Of a stretch of 41,522 nt of DNA, positions 25,951 through 33,766 are shown piece after piece. Origin of the DNA: Haloterrigena salina JCM 13891 (GTDB taxonomy: Archaea; Halobacteriota; Halobacteria; Halobacteriales; Natrialbaceae); contig NZ_AOIS01000063.1 of the NCBI RefSeq assembly GCF_000337495.1, positions 146,236 to 187,757 on the forward strand, read 5' to 3'. Both the position numbers and the translations under genes were made by a program. The notes under the pieces are model-generated. The model saw only the letters and a list, made by a program, of their open reading frames with translations, was not told the origin of the DNA and did no database searches. Position 1 is the stretch's first letter; the number at the start of each line of letters is the position of its first letter.

Positions 25951-26299
25951 GATTGAGACGGGTTCTGGACCGTTGCACGACTGCGTGAAACGGTGGCTGT
26001 CAGGACCTGTACAGCTCTTGGTCTTCGAGCGAACCAAGACGGCTGGGGCGGTTTACTATAGCCGAGATAAACGATTGCAACAGCCACATCCGACGAGCGA
26101 CCCGTTTGCTGGGCCTCTTCCCGCCGACGAACCGCCGCTCACGGGAACTGGGATGACAGCGGCTTAGAAGGGTGTTAAACGGACTTATACGGATCTATAA
26201 TGAAGAGGGAAGAGCGCCCACGCACCAATACGGTCGGCGAGATTCCATGACGTTCCAACGTCGATAGGCCACCGCCGACCGTCACAGAACCGAATACCC
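25951..26299. promoter_or_regulatory. Divergent intergenic region
   Basis: This 349-bp region separates the dehydrogenase operon (minus) from a winged-helix gene (plus). AT-rich candidates are TTTATCTCGGCTATAG on the minus strand (about 26054-26072) and CTTATAC/TCTATAATG on the plus strand (about 26183-26202). No small gene is convincing. Confidence 0.4.
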
Positions 26300-26950
26300 A
26301 TGGTCTCACTGCCCCAGTTCGGAGTTTCCGTCCCGCTCGCGTCGATGCACGCGCCAGTTCGGCTCGGTGCGATCCGCACGCCGGATTACCGACTCGACAC
26401 GCGTGCAATCGTCTCGGCTCTCGTCGGCGATAACGATGTGCTCTCGTCCGGGACGTCACTCTTGGGGCGGACGTCGGCTCTGGAAGTGGCCCTGATCACG
26501 GTGCTGTTCTTGCTGGTCAGTAGCCTCGTCGCGATCCGCGTCGCCGAGGGGTTGTCCGACCGAGACATCAATCTGGCCGCACTCCAGTCGCGATCAGCGA
26601 TCGCAAACGGGTCGTCAGAACCGGATCAACGGCGAGGAACGGACCGCTCACCCACCGACGATCACCAGTCGTTCGATCGGTATATCGCACCTGACACACC
26701 ATCAGTACTGCTGAGCGACGAGGGGGAGGTCGTCCGCCTGCTCGTCGCAAACGACGGTCGGCTCCGTCAGCACCGGATCGCCGACGAAACCGATTGGTCG
26801 AAGTCGAAAGTCAGTCGGCTCTGCTCTCAGCTGGACGCCGACGGGATCATCGAGAAAGTGTCGGTCGGCCGGGAGAACGTCATCACCCTGTCTGACCCGT
26901 CGGCCGACGACTCGACCGAGACGGACGACGTCGAGAACCCCGTCGCATAG
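26300..26950 (+). CDS. Membrane-linked winged-helix (MarR/DUF7343-like) regulator
   Basis: The 216-residue protein has an outer or signal-like N-terminal segment, one strong membrane helix at about 61-82 (ALEVALITVLFLLVSSLVAI), a disordered linker and a winged-helix domain at about 132-200: LLSDEGEVVRLL, then HRIADETDWSKSKVSRLCSQLDADGIIEKVSVGRENVITL. This is the DUF7343-type MarR-like domain found in haloarchaeal membrane regulators. It sits between the dehydrogenase operon and glmS and is a candidate regulator of both (inference). The stated ATG is the first in frame; M16 is a possible later start. Confidence 0.8.
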   Translation: MVSLPQFGVSVPLASMHAPVRLGAIRTPDYRLDTRAIVSALVGDNDVLSSGTSLLGRTSALEVALITVLFLLVSSLVAIRVAEGLSDRDINLAALQSRSAIANGSSEPDQRRGTDRSPTDDHQSFDRYIAPDTPSVLLSDEGEVVRLLVANDGRLRQHRIADETDWSKSKVSRLCSQLDADGIIEKVSVGRENVITLSDPSADDSTETDDVENPVA

Positions 26951-27545
26951 TCGTTCCGACGACGCCCACCGTTCCCGAATCCGTACGGAAACCCGGGTGG
27001 ACCCGACTGGCCTACTGACTGTTGTTCTGCACGTTCTCCGACCTCGAGCGGCTGAGCCGGCGATTATCTCCCTGGTAAGCGGTCCGACCGCGGTCGAGAC
27101 GGGGGTCAGTGTTGCTCGCGGTATCGGGTTGATCTGTTCGCATTCGTCGGATTGATCGCTCCATCTGGTCGCAGTTTCGAACCTGAACCGGATTTTCGAA
27201 CCCGAAGAATCGAACGAATGGAGAGATTTGTCTGACATTTTAACCCATTTCAGCGACGATTTCAACAGCTGAAACGGATTTCAGCCATATACAACCGATA
27301 AGCGGTATCTTATTCGTGGTATAGTAATGGGCCGTACGGACGTTGGAGCGAGTAGTGACCCGGTCCGCCGGCGGTACGGACGGACCAGGGTGTTAGGAAA
27401 CAATGACACGCACTCCGACCCTCCAGACTGCTGGCTCGAATCGCGTCACGACGACCGCCCGACCGACGGCCCGGTTCGCGCTTCGACGGCCGGCCGGCCG
27501 AAGGACGCGTCGTCAGACGCCCGCTCGAGCGGAGGTGAACGGCTG
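26951..27545. promoter_or_regulatory. Long region upstream of glmS with repeated TTTCAGC/TTTCGAAC elements
   Basis: The 595-bp region has no protein gene I would defend. TTTCAGC occurs at 27248-27254, inverted at 27268-27274 and again at 27279-27285. Two TTTCGAACC copies lie upstream, around 27173-27200. TATA-like strings follow (CATATAC near 27286-27292 and GGTATAGTAA near 27318-27327), implying a glmS leader of roughly 200 nt. This layout suggests regulated expression. Confidence 0.4.
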
Positions 27546-27546
27546 A
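27403..27546 (+). CDS. Possible 47-codon leader ORF overlapping glmS
   Basis: ATG 27403 opens a 47-codon frame whose TGA (27544-27546) overlaps the glmS ATG as TGATG. The peptide is Arg/Thr/Ala-rich (begins MTRTPTLQTA) and resembles nothing I know. The glmS Shine-Dalgarno GGAGGTGA lies inside it. It may be a coupled leader or a chance frame in GC-rich DNA. Confidence 0.22.
   Translation: MTRTPTLQTAGSNRVTTTARPTARFALRRPAGRRTRRQTPARAEVNG
27531..27538 (+). promoter_or_regulatory. Shine-Dalgarno sequence deciding the glmS start
   Basis: GGAGGTGA is complementary to the 16S rRNA 3' end and lies seven bases before the ATG at 27546. It fixes the start that leaves Cys as residue 2, although the frame stays open for 73 codons upstream. 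Confidence 0.8.
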
Positions 27547-29354
27547 TGTGCGGGATCATCGCCCGCATCGGCCACGGTGACGCGACCGAGACTCTGCTGT
27601 CGGGTCTCGAGAACCTCGAGTACCGGGGCTACGACTCGGCGGGGATCGCCGTCCAGAACGGCTCCGGTGTCAAGGTTCGCAAGTGTTCGGGGGAGGTCGA
27701 CGAGCTCAAGTCGTCGCTCGAGCAGAGCCTCCACGGGAACATGGGGATCGGCCACACGCGCTGGAGTACCCACGGCCCGCCGACCGACGAGAACGCCCAT
27801 CCGCACACGGACACGGCGGGCGACGTCGCCGTCGTCCACAACGGCGTCATCGATAACTACGACGAACTCCGGGCGGACCTCCAGGCGCGGGGCCACGAGT
27901 TCGACAGCGACACCGACACGGAGGTCATCCCCCACCTGATCGATGACTACCGCGAGCAGTTCGGCGACACCGAGCGTGCGGTTCGAGAGGCAGTCGAAAC
28001 GCTCGAGGGGAGCTACGCGATCGCCGCGATCGTCGACGGCGAGGAGCGCGTCTACGCGGCGCGGGAGGGGTCGCCGCTCGTCCTCGGTCTCGACGACGAG
28101 GAGTGGTACCTCGCCAGCGACGTCCCGGCGTTCCTCGAGCACACCGACGAGGTGATCTACCTCGAGGACGGCGACCTGGTCGTCCTCGAGCCCGACGACT
28201 ACCGGATCACCGACGTTGCGGGGTCGCCGATCGAGCGGTCGGTCGACACCGTCGACTGGGACCCGGAGGACGCGGGGAAAGGCGAGTACGATCACTACAT
28301 GGCCAAGGAGATCGACACGCAGCCGACGGCCCTCTCGAACACGATCGAGGGCCGCGTCGAAGACGGCAACGTCGCGTTCGAGGACCTGCCGGCGGGGACG
28401 TTCGCGGACGTCGAGACCGTCCAGTTCGTCGCCTGCGGCACCTCTTATCACGCGGCGATGTACGGGAACCAACTGCTGCGTTCGGCCGGCGTCCGGGCCG
28501 ACGTGCTCCGCGCGAGCGAGTACGACCAGACGGCCGGCCCGGTCGACGAGAACACCCTCGTCGTCGCGGTCACCCAGAGCGGCGAGACCGCGGACACGCT
28601 CGATGCGGTCCGCAAGGCGACCGACCGCGGCGCTCGTTCGCTGGCCGTCACCAACGTCGTCGGCTCGACGGCCGCCCGCGAGGCCGACGACGCGATCTAC
28701 ATCCGGGCCGGGCCGGAGGTCGGCGTCGCCGCGACGAAGACCTTCTCCTCGCAAGCGGTGACGCTCGCGTTGCTCACTCAGCGCATCGCCACCGACGTGC
28801 CGACCGCGACGCCGGTCGAGGACCGCGAGGCGATGCTCGGATCGCTCGCAGATCTTCCCGAACACGTCGAAACCGTCCTCGAGACCACGAACGCCGAGTC
28901 CCTCGCCCGGGAGTACTTCGACAGCGACTCGTACTTCTTCATCGGCAACGGCCTGGGTCACTCGGTGGCTCTCGAAGGCGCACTGAAGTTCAAGGAGATC
29001 ACCTACGAGCACGCCGAGGGGTTCGCTTCGGGCGAGCTCAAACACGGTCCGCTGGCGCTCGTGACGCCGGAGACGCCCCTATTCGCGGTCGCGACCGGCG
29101 GCGACGACGAGAAGACGAAGACGAACGCGATCGAGGCCCGGACGCGCGGCGCGCCGATCGTCGCGGTGGCGCCGGACGACCATCCGCTCGCCGACGCCGC
29201 CGACTGGCAGCTGTCGATCCCCGACACCCACCCCGTCTGGGCCGGGCTGCTCGCGAACGTCCAGTTGCAACTGGTCTCTTACCACGCCGCCGCCCTGCTC
29301 GAGCGACCGATCGACAAGCCGCGAAACCTCGCGAAGAGCGTGACGGTCGAATGA
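27546..29354 (+). CDS. glmS: Glutamine-fructose-6-phosphate aminotransferase (isomerizing)
   Basis: The 602-residue enzyme converts fructose-6-phosphate and glutamine to glucosamine-6-phosphate, the first step to UDP-GlcNAc. MCGIIARIGHG gives the Ntn glutaminase with the catalytic Cys exposed after Met removal. HTRWSTHGPPTDENAHPH and HNGVIDNY complete that domain. Two SIS sugar-isomerase domains follow (CGTSYHAAMYGN, TQSGETADT, then ALEGALKFKEI) and the enzyme ends with the invariant-like KPRNLAKSVTVE. All key residues are present and length is normal. It supplies hexosamine to the neighbouring dehydrogenase and deacetylase steps. Confidence 0.98.
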   Translation: MCGIIARIGHGDATETLLSGLENLEYRGYDSAGIAVQNGSGVKVRKCSGEVDELKSSLEQSLHGNMGIGHTRWSTHGPPTDENAHPHTDTAGDVAVVHNGVIDNYDELRADLQARGHEFDSDTDTEVIPHLIDDYREQFGDTERAVREAVETLEGSYAIAAIVDGEERVYAAREGSPLVLGLDDEEWYLASDVPAFLEHTDEVIYLEDGDLVVLEPDDYRITDVAGSPIERSVDTVDWDPEDAGKGEYDHYMAKEIDTQPTALSNTIEGRVEDGNVAFEDLPAGTFADVETVQFVACGTSYHAAMYGNQLLRSAGVRADVLRASEYDQTAGPVDENTLVVAVTQSGETADTLDAVRKATDRGARSLAVTNVVGSTAAREADDAIYIRAGPEVGVAATKTFSSQAVTLALLTQRIATDVPTATPVEDREAMLGSLADLPEHVETVLETTNAESLAREYFDSDSYFFIGNGLGHSVALEGALKFKEITYEHAEGFASGELKHGPLALVTPETPLFAVATGGDDEKTKTNAIEARTRGAPIVAVAPDDHPLADAADWQLSIPDTHPVWAGLLANVQLQLVSYHAAALLERPIDKPRNLAKSVTVE

Positions 29355-29468
29355 CCCCATCCACCGCCGACTAACGCCTTTTCTCGAGCGACGCCCCAAC
29401 CGACGACAACGAAAGCCGCCGGCTTCCGCTTCGGTATCGATGTAATGGACGAGGAGCCGAACCCGCAC

Positions 29469-30641
29469 TCACCGGACGAGCACAGTTTCGGCGAGATCGA
29501 TCCCTCGGAGGACGCGACTGCCGGTCAGATACGCACGGTCGCCGTCGACGGACAGCCGGTCGATCCCGTCGTCGTGAGCAGTCGTCGCGGCGCGGAAGCG
29601 ACCGGCGTCCGGGTCGATCGTCGCGAGGTGTCCGGACGAGGTTCCGACGAGGATCGTTCCGCCGTAGACGGTGATATCGGTGGTGACGCGGCCGTACTCC
29701 CACCCCTCGAAGTCGAGTGAGGCGATCTTCTCCCACAGGATTTCCCGGTCGTCGAGATCGATCACACCGAACTGGGAGTTCCCGGCGTCCGTTTCGAGAC
29801 AGTAAACCAGACCGTCGTCGGTCGCGGCCAGCGACCGGAACGTTCCGGGGTCCTCGGCGGTCCACTCCAGGCTCCCGGCGTTCGCGTCGACGGCGTAGAG
29901 CGTACCACTGTTCGTTCCGAACAGGAGGTCCCGTTGGGAATCGAGGACGAAGTTGAACGACGGCCCGCCGACACGGTCGCCGTTGTCGAACTGCCAGACC
30001 GTCGAGCCGTCGCGGAGGTCCAGTTTCGCCGTGTTCCGGTGGTCCCCGACGTAGAGGTGTCGGCCGGATCGGAGGGTCCGCGGTGACGTGAATCGATCGG
30101 ACGACGACCACTGCGGCTCACCGGAGTCGATCCCGTAGGCGGACACGTACTGTCCGGCGACGACCACGGTCTCGTCGACCACTATCGGGCGCGCCGGCGA
30201 GAACGCGTTCGTGTCCTCGAACCAGAGACGGTCGCCACCGTCTCGACCGGCCGCGACCAATCGCCCGTGTCGGCCGACCGCGAAGACAGTCTCGTCGCCC
30301 ACGGCGACGGGTTCCTCGATCGACTGCTCGGACTCGACGTCCCACTCGACCTCGCCCGACCCGGCGTCGATCCGCTCCACCGTGGTACCGCGCGAGACGT
30401 AGAGTTCGTCGCCGGTCGTATCGGTGACGAGTCCGGAGACGCCGCCGAAGACATCGTCGGTCCACAGGTAGTGTGACGGTCGCTCCGTTTCGGTCGGTTC
30501 CTCCGACGATGTCGGTGTCGTCGTTTCCGCAGACGCTTCGCGCCTCGAGTCTGGAGCGAGCGGGTTGAGTGGCGTCAGTCCAATGGCGGCGCTCACACCG
30601 ACGCCCGCGGCCGCCCGCACGAGGAACGTGCGGCGGTTCAT
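29469..30641 (-). CDS. Tat-exported PQQ-like beta-propeller protein
   Basis: The 390-residue protein starts with RR at 3-4 (MNRRTFLVRAAAG) and a Tat-type hydrophobic segment without a lipobox. The mature part is built of about seven beta-propeller blades with the pattern (D)G.VYA.DA..G...W, as in GTLYAVDANAGSLEW and VSAYGIDSGEPQW. This is the PQQ-binding-like fold also found in non-enzymatic scaffold proteins such as BamB. No quinone-binding or metal residues typical of dehydrogenases are evident, so a structural or binding role is likelier. Its ATG overlaps the stop of the preceding membrane-protein gene as ATGA. Confidence 0.85.
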   Translation of the reverse strand: MNRRTFLVRAAAGVGVSAAIGLTPLNPLAPDSRREASAETTTPTSSEEPTETERPSHYLWTDDVFGGVSGLVTDTTGDELYVSRGTTVERIDAGSGEVEWDVESEQSIEEPVAVGDETVFAVGRHGRLVAAGRDGGDRLWFEDTNAFSPARPIVVDETVVVAGQYVSAYGIDSGEPQWSSSDRFTSPRTLRSGRHLYVGDHRNTAKLDLRDGSTVWQFDNGDRVGGPSFNFVLDSQRDLLFGTNSGTLYAVDANAGSLEWTAEDPGTFRSLAATDDGLVYCLETDAGNSQFGVIDLDDREILWEKIASLDFEGWEYGRVTTDITVYGGTILVGTSSGHLATIDPDAGRFRAATTAHDDGIDRLSVDGDRAYLTGSRVLRGIDLAETVLVR

Positions 30642-31339
30642 CGGTCCGGTCCCTCCGTCGCTGGGGTCGCGACCGCGGACTCATCGGACGAGTACCGGGT
30701 GTAGAGTCCGATTCCGGGAAGCGAACAGATCGCGAAGACGACCGCTCGTCCGACGGGGCTCTCGACGACGAACGCGCCGCTGAGGAGCCAGGTCAGCACG
30801 AAGGCGGCCGCGAGTCCGCTCGCGATCGGTTTCAGGTACGCCGAGAGACCGCGGCCGCTCGCCGAGCGGGTCGACTCGGCACTCGGTTCCGCTGTCGGTA
30901 GGGTCGTCTCGCCGACGGTGTCGACCGAGTCGGTTCGGACCGACGGGTCGGTGTCCGCCGTCCGTTCCGGGTTCGTCTCCGCGTCCAGTTGCTCGCGTAG
31001 AGTCATCGCGTCGGTCCTTCGGTCGTCCGTTGCGTCGGTGCCCACGCTCGACGATCTCGGCGGCGACGGCGCCGTCGATTGCAGCGAGTTCCCGCTTCGG
31101 GCGGCACCGATGCCGTACGTGGTCAGTCCCGAAACCAGGAAGAACGCGCCGCCGCCGAACAGCTGCGACCGCGTTTGATTGGGGCGTTCGTATTCGACCG
31201 TCGAGCAGTCCTGTCCGTAGTACGTCGTGTCGACGCACGTCGTGCTCGTCTCCGTAACGGTCGCCGGCTGCGCGAACGCGGCCAGCAGTAACAGGAGTCC
31301 CAGTACGATACCGCATCCGCCGATGAACTTGAATGCCAT
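30638..31339 (-). CDS. Multi-span membrane protein of unknown function
   Basis: The 233-residue protein has hydrophobic helices at about 5-23, 58-78, 184-205 and 208-225. The segment between the first two has two cysteines (CVDTTYYGQDC) that could form an outer-face disulphide. A long acidic, Ser/Thr-rich loop lies between helices two and three. I do not recognise the family. Start M (MAFKFIGG) at 31339 begins directly at the first helix; upstream in-frame residues are Arg/Ser-rich and look non-coding. It sits between the propeller gene (ATGA overlap) and a tail-anchored protein 22 bp upstream, forming a three-gene operon. Confidence 0.7.
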   Translation of the reverse strand: MAFKFIGGCGIVLGLLLLLAAFAQPATVTETSTTCVDTTYYGQDCSTVEYERPNQTRSQLFGGGAFFLVSGLTTYGIGAARSGNSLQSTAPSPPRSSSVGTDATDDRRTDAMTLREQLDAETNPERTADTDPSVRTDSVDTVGETTLPTAEPSAESTRSASGRGLSAYLKPIASGLAAAFVLTWLLSGAFVVESPVGRAVVFAICSLPGIGLYTRYSSDESAVATPATEGPDR

Positions 31340-31361
31340 GGTAGTGGGTTCGGAAGCGCCG

Positions 31362-31829
31362 TTAGATGGCGACGATTGAGAGTACGAACAGCAGGAAAAT
31401 CGCCAGCACGACCACCGCGAGAACGGCCGAGCCATCGCGGTGATCGGTCGGCGACATGACCTCCTTGCTGTGGTCGCTCGTTCGCTCGTCCAACAGAGAG
31501 ATCACGTCTTCCATCGGATAGTCGACGAGCGTATCGAGCGTGCGAACGAACTCCAGTACGTACTTCTCCGGGTTCGCACCGACGTTGACAGCGACGTTCT
31601 TCTCGCCGGTAACGGTGATCTCCGTCACGCTCTCGCCGACAGACCGGAGGTCGATCGTGAGCGATTCGCCGTAACTCGAGACGATGAAGCCGAACCGGAA
31701 CCCGGTCTTTGCAGTGATCACGCCGCGGTCAGTGTCGTAATAGGCTTCGATGTCGTCGACGAGTTCGAGCGCACCCTTGACCAGCATGCGAGCTTCTTCG
31801 GGCGGTCGCTCCAGCGTTCGTGTGATCAC
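31362..31829 (-). CDS. Small tail-anchored protein of unknown function
   Basis: The 155-residue protein has a soluble alpha/beta domain (residues about 12-105, with VDDIEAYYDTD and ITAKTGFRFGFIVSSYGES) and a single C-terminal hydrophobic helix at about 136-154, so it is tail-anchored with the domain in the cytoplasm. No motif gives a reaction. M15 (MLVKGALEL) is an alternative start. An AT-rich promoter at 31847-31861 on the same strand supports a leaderless transcript for the whole operon. Confidence 0.65.
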   Translation of the reverse strand: MITRTLERPPEEARMLVKGALELVDDIEAYYDTDRGVITAKTGFRFGFIVSSYGESLTIDLRSVGESVTEITVTGEKNVAVNVGANPEKYVLEFVRTLDTLVDYPMEDVISLLDERTSDHSKEVMSPTDHRDGSAVLAVVVLAIFLLFVLSIVAI

Positions 31830-31846
31830 GATATGCCGAGAGTCAG

Positions 31847-31861
31847 TTTATATTACATATA
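31847..31861 (-). promoter_or_regulatory. TATA-like promoter of the propeller operon
   Basis: The minus strand reads ATATGTAATATAAA across this stretch, centred about 25 bp before the ATG at 31829. This fits a leaderless haloarchaeal promoter. Confidence 0.55.
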
Positions 31862-31862
31862 G

Positions 31863-32166
31863 GTGTCGATGATCGACGATATCAGGTTGGAAAAGTACAA
31901 TTATTATACACCTGTCCAGAAATTAATTCGATGGAACGGCGTTGTCTTTTGGCGATACTGACCGACAGAGAGGGTCTCGGCCTCGCTCGATCCGGTCGAG
32001 ACGCCCCTTCGAAACTCGATAGCGCGTCGTCTCGTCGAACCAAACCGTGCGAGCAGCCGAACGATCGTCGATTCGGCCGCAGCGAGAACAGTGATGGAGA
32101 GCGCCGAGGCTGCCACGGTCGGCCCGGTCCGTCGATGGACTGCAGTGAGAGACGCGAGGGTCGACG
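31863..32166. other. 304-bp intergenic stretch
   Basis: It separates the propeller operon from the next minus-strand gene. Small frames on both strands (such as a 70-codon GTG frame on the minus strand at 31904-32116) lack recognisable domains or start signals. The left edge is AT-rich promoter sequence. Confidence 0.4.
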
Positions 32167-33195
32167 TCAGTCCTCCTCGAGGGTCAGCCTAATCGTCTTG
32201 TCGTTGCCGTTGATCGTGACCGAGTCAGTGGCTGGCTCGTAGTCGTTCGCATTGGCGGTCACCTCGTACTCGCCGTCCTCAAGGTCGAACTCGGCCTTGC
32301 CGGTGGCGTCGACGTCTTGTTCACCCACCGTCTCGCTGGAGAAGAACCCGTCTTCTTCGACGGTGACGGTTGCGTCGTCGACAGCGTCGCCCTCGTCGTC
32401 CTGGACGACGACCGTCAAGGTCTGCATGCCGTTGGAATCGCTCGCGTTGTCCCCGTCGCTGTCGTTGTCATTATCGTTGTCGTTGTTCCCGCCGCCTCCG
32501 TTGCTATCGTTCGAACCGTCATTCGTCGACTCGAGGGTCAGCGTGGTCGTCTTGTCGTTGCCGTCGATCGTGACCGAGTCGGTGGCCGGCTCGTAGCCGT
32601 TCGCGTTGGCAGTCACCTCGTACTCGCCGTCCCCGAGGTCGAACTCGGCCTCGCCGGTGGCGTCGACGGTTTGCGTTTCGTTCGAACCGCTTTCGGGAGC
32701 GACGGTAACGGTCGCGCCGTCGATCGGTGTGCCGGTGGCGTCCACGACGGTCGTCGTCAGCGTGTGGGTCCCGTCGCCGCCGCCGCCGTCCGTGTCGCTC
32801 CCGCTACCGTCATCGTTCGCGTCGGACCCGTCGTCGCTATCGGTCGCTCCGTCGTCGGCGTCGCCGCTGTTGTTCCCGGTGGAGTCGCCGCTGTCGGAAC
32901 CGACTTCGTCGGAACCGCCGGGTTCATCGGTGCTGTTCGAGTCGCCGGCTTCCGTTTCGTTCCCGCCGGCGGACGCGTTGGAATCGTCGCTCGCAGTGGA
33001 ACCTGTGTCGTCGGAACCGCCGGAACCGCCCAACTCGTCGGAGACCGATCCGATCGCGCTGTTGATGGACGTTCCGCTCGCGGCGAGTACCAGCCCGAGG
33101 GCCAGTAACACGATACCACAGACGGTGAGCAGGATCTGGACGGTTTTCTGCGTCGTTTGATCCTCCGTTTGCCGATTTGAGGTGTTTCCTCTCAT
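32167..33195 (-). CDS. Membrane-anchored surface protein with two carboxypeptidase-regulatory/PEGA-like beta-sandwich domains
   Basis: The 342-residue protein has one N-terminal membrane helix at about 20-41 after a short basic cytoplasmic tail, then a disordered linker (about 50-145) rich in D, S, G and N. Two similar beta-sandwich domains follow at about 147-225 and 258-340, with the pattern VxDxxGxPxDGATVTV ... GEYEVTANANGYEPATDSVTIDG. A second acidic N/D-rich linker separates them. Such domains usually act as rigid spacers or binding modules. Several N-x-S/T sequons in the linkers could carry N-glycans. No enzyme motif is present. The domains are near-identical at DNA level, so one copy duplicated recently. 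Confidence 0.8.
   Translation of the reverse strand: MRGNTSNRQTEDQTTQKTVQILLTVCGIVLLALGLVLAASGTSINSAIGSVSDELGGSGGSDDTGSTASDDSNASAGGNETEAGDSNSTDEPGGSDEVGSDSGDSTGNNSGDADDGATDSDDGSDANDDGSGSDTDGGGGDGTHTLTTTVVDATGTPIDGATVTVAPESGSNETQTVDATGEAEFDLGDGEYEVTANANGYEPATDSVTIDGNDKTTTLTLESTNDGSNDSNGGGGNNDNDNDNDSDGDNASDSNGMQTLTVVVQDDEGDAVDDATVTVEEDGFFSSETVGEQDVDATGKAEFDLEDGEYEVTANANDYEPATDSVTINGNDKTIRLTLEED
32176..32313. repeat. Intragenic 138-bp direct repeat, copy 1
   Basis: This encodes the end of the second beta-sandwich domain and closely matches 32530-32667, 354 bp away, with mainly silent differences. Confidence 0.9.
32530..32667. repeat. Intragenic 138-bp direct repeat, copy 2
   Basis: This encodes the corresponding part of the first beta-sandwich domain. 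Sequence identity to copy 1 is high even at third codon positions, pointing to recent duplication or gene conversion. Confidence 0.9.
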
Positions 33196-33766
33196 AGTTG
33201 ACGCGGTGACGTTAGGCGTTCCTCGTCGTCCCTGTTCCCGGCGACGGCGACGGCGACCGGTCGCTGATCGGCGAACCGAACGGTCGCGTCCGATCGGTCG
33301 CCAGCGCTGTCTCTGCGGCTCGCTCCGGCGTCTGGTCCGAGTCCGACCGCGGCGGCCGGAGCCCGGTGACGGGACCAGCAGGGTGCATTACGTGCCCGTT
33401 TAGGACACCAACGGTTCACTATGGCTCTGTTAAGGACACCTATCGCTCCGCTAAACTGTTGTGCTAGCTATAACTACGCCAATAAATCCACTACCCTCGC
33501 CCGTATTGGAGCGCGCTCGAGTCCCTCGGTACGCGAAATACGATCCGCATCACCCGGGATCGCGTTCGCGGATCGCCGACTCCGCTCCGGGCGGAGCGTC
33601 GCGATCGCGCAGCGTCTCGCGGACCCCCCTCGTCATCTCGATCGAAAACAGGTGGTCTCGGGGTTTTCCAATACGGCCGATAATCCGTTTGCGCGGCTGA
33701 AATCGGCCGTTTCGCCCGTACCAACTGTGGTTGCGCGTCTCCGGACAGAACGGTCGTGGCGGGTCA
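33196..33766. other. 571-bp intergenic region with a 9-bp inverted repeat
   Basis: No convincing gene lies here. GGACACC occurs twice (near 33400-33406 and 33434-33440). A 9-bp perfect inverted repeat is listed separately. A short AT-rich patch (about 33468-33490) could be a promoter on either strand. Confidence 0.4.
33673..33710 (-). terminator. Inverted repeat downstream of the RIO-like kinase gene
   Basis: ACGGCCGAT (33673-33681) and ATCGGCCGT (33702-33710) are exact reverse complements with a 20-base loop, 56 bp past the kinase stop. It may help termination or be a protein-binding site. No long T-tract follows. Confidence 0.35.

Noticed and set aside
27327-27545. In-frame 73-codon extension of GlmS
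   Set aside because: GlmS needs its cysteine at the mature N-terminus, and a Shine-Dalgarno lies seven bases before the ATG at 27546.
31904-32116. 70-codon minus-strand GTG frame between the propeller operon and the surface-protein gene
   Set aside because: It has no recognisable domain, no promoter or ribosome-binding signal at its start, and an unconvincing composition.
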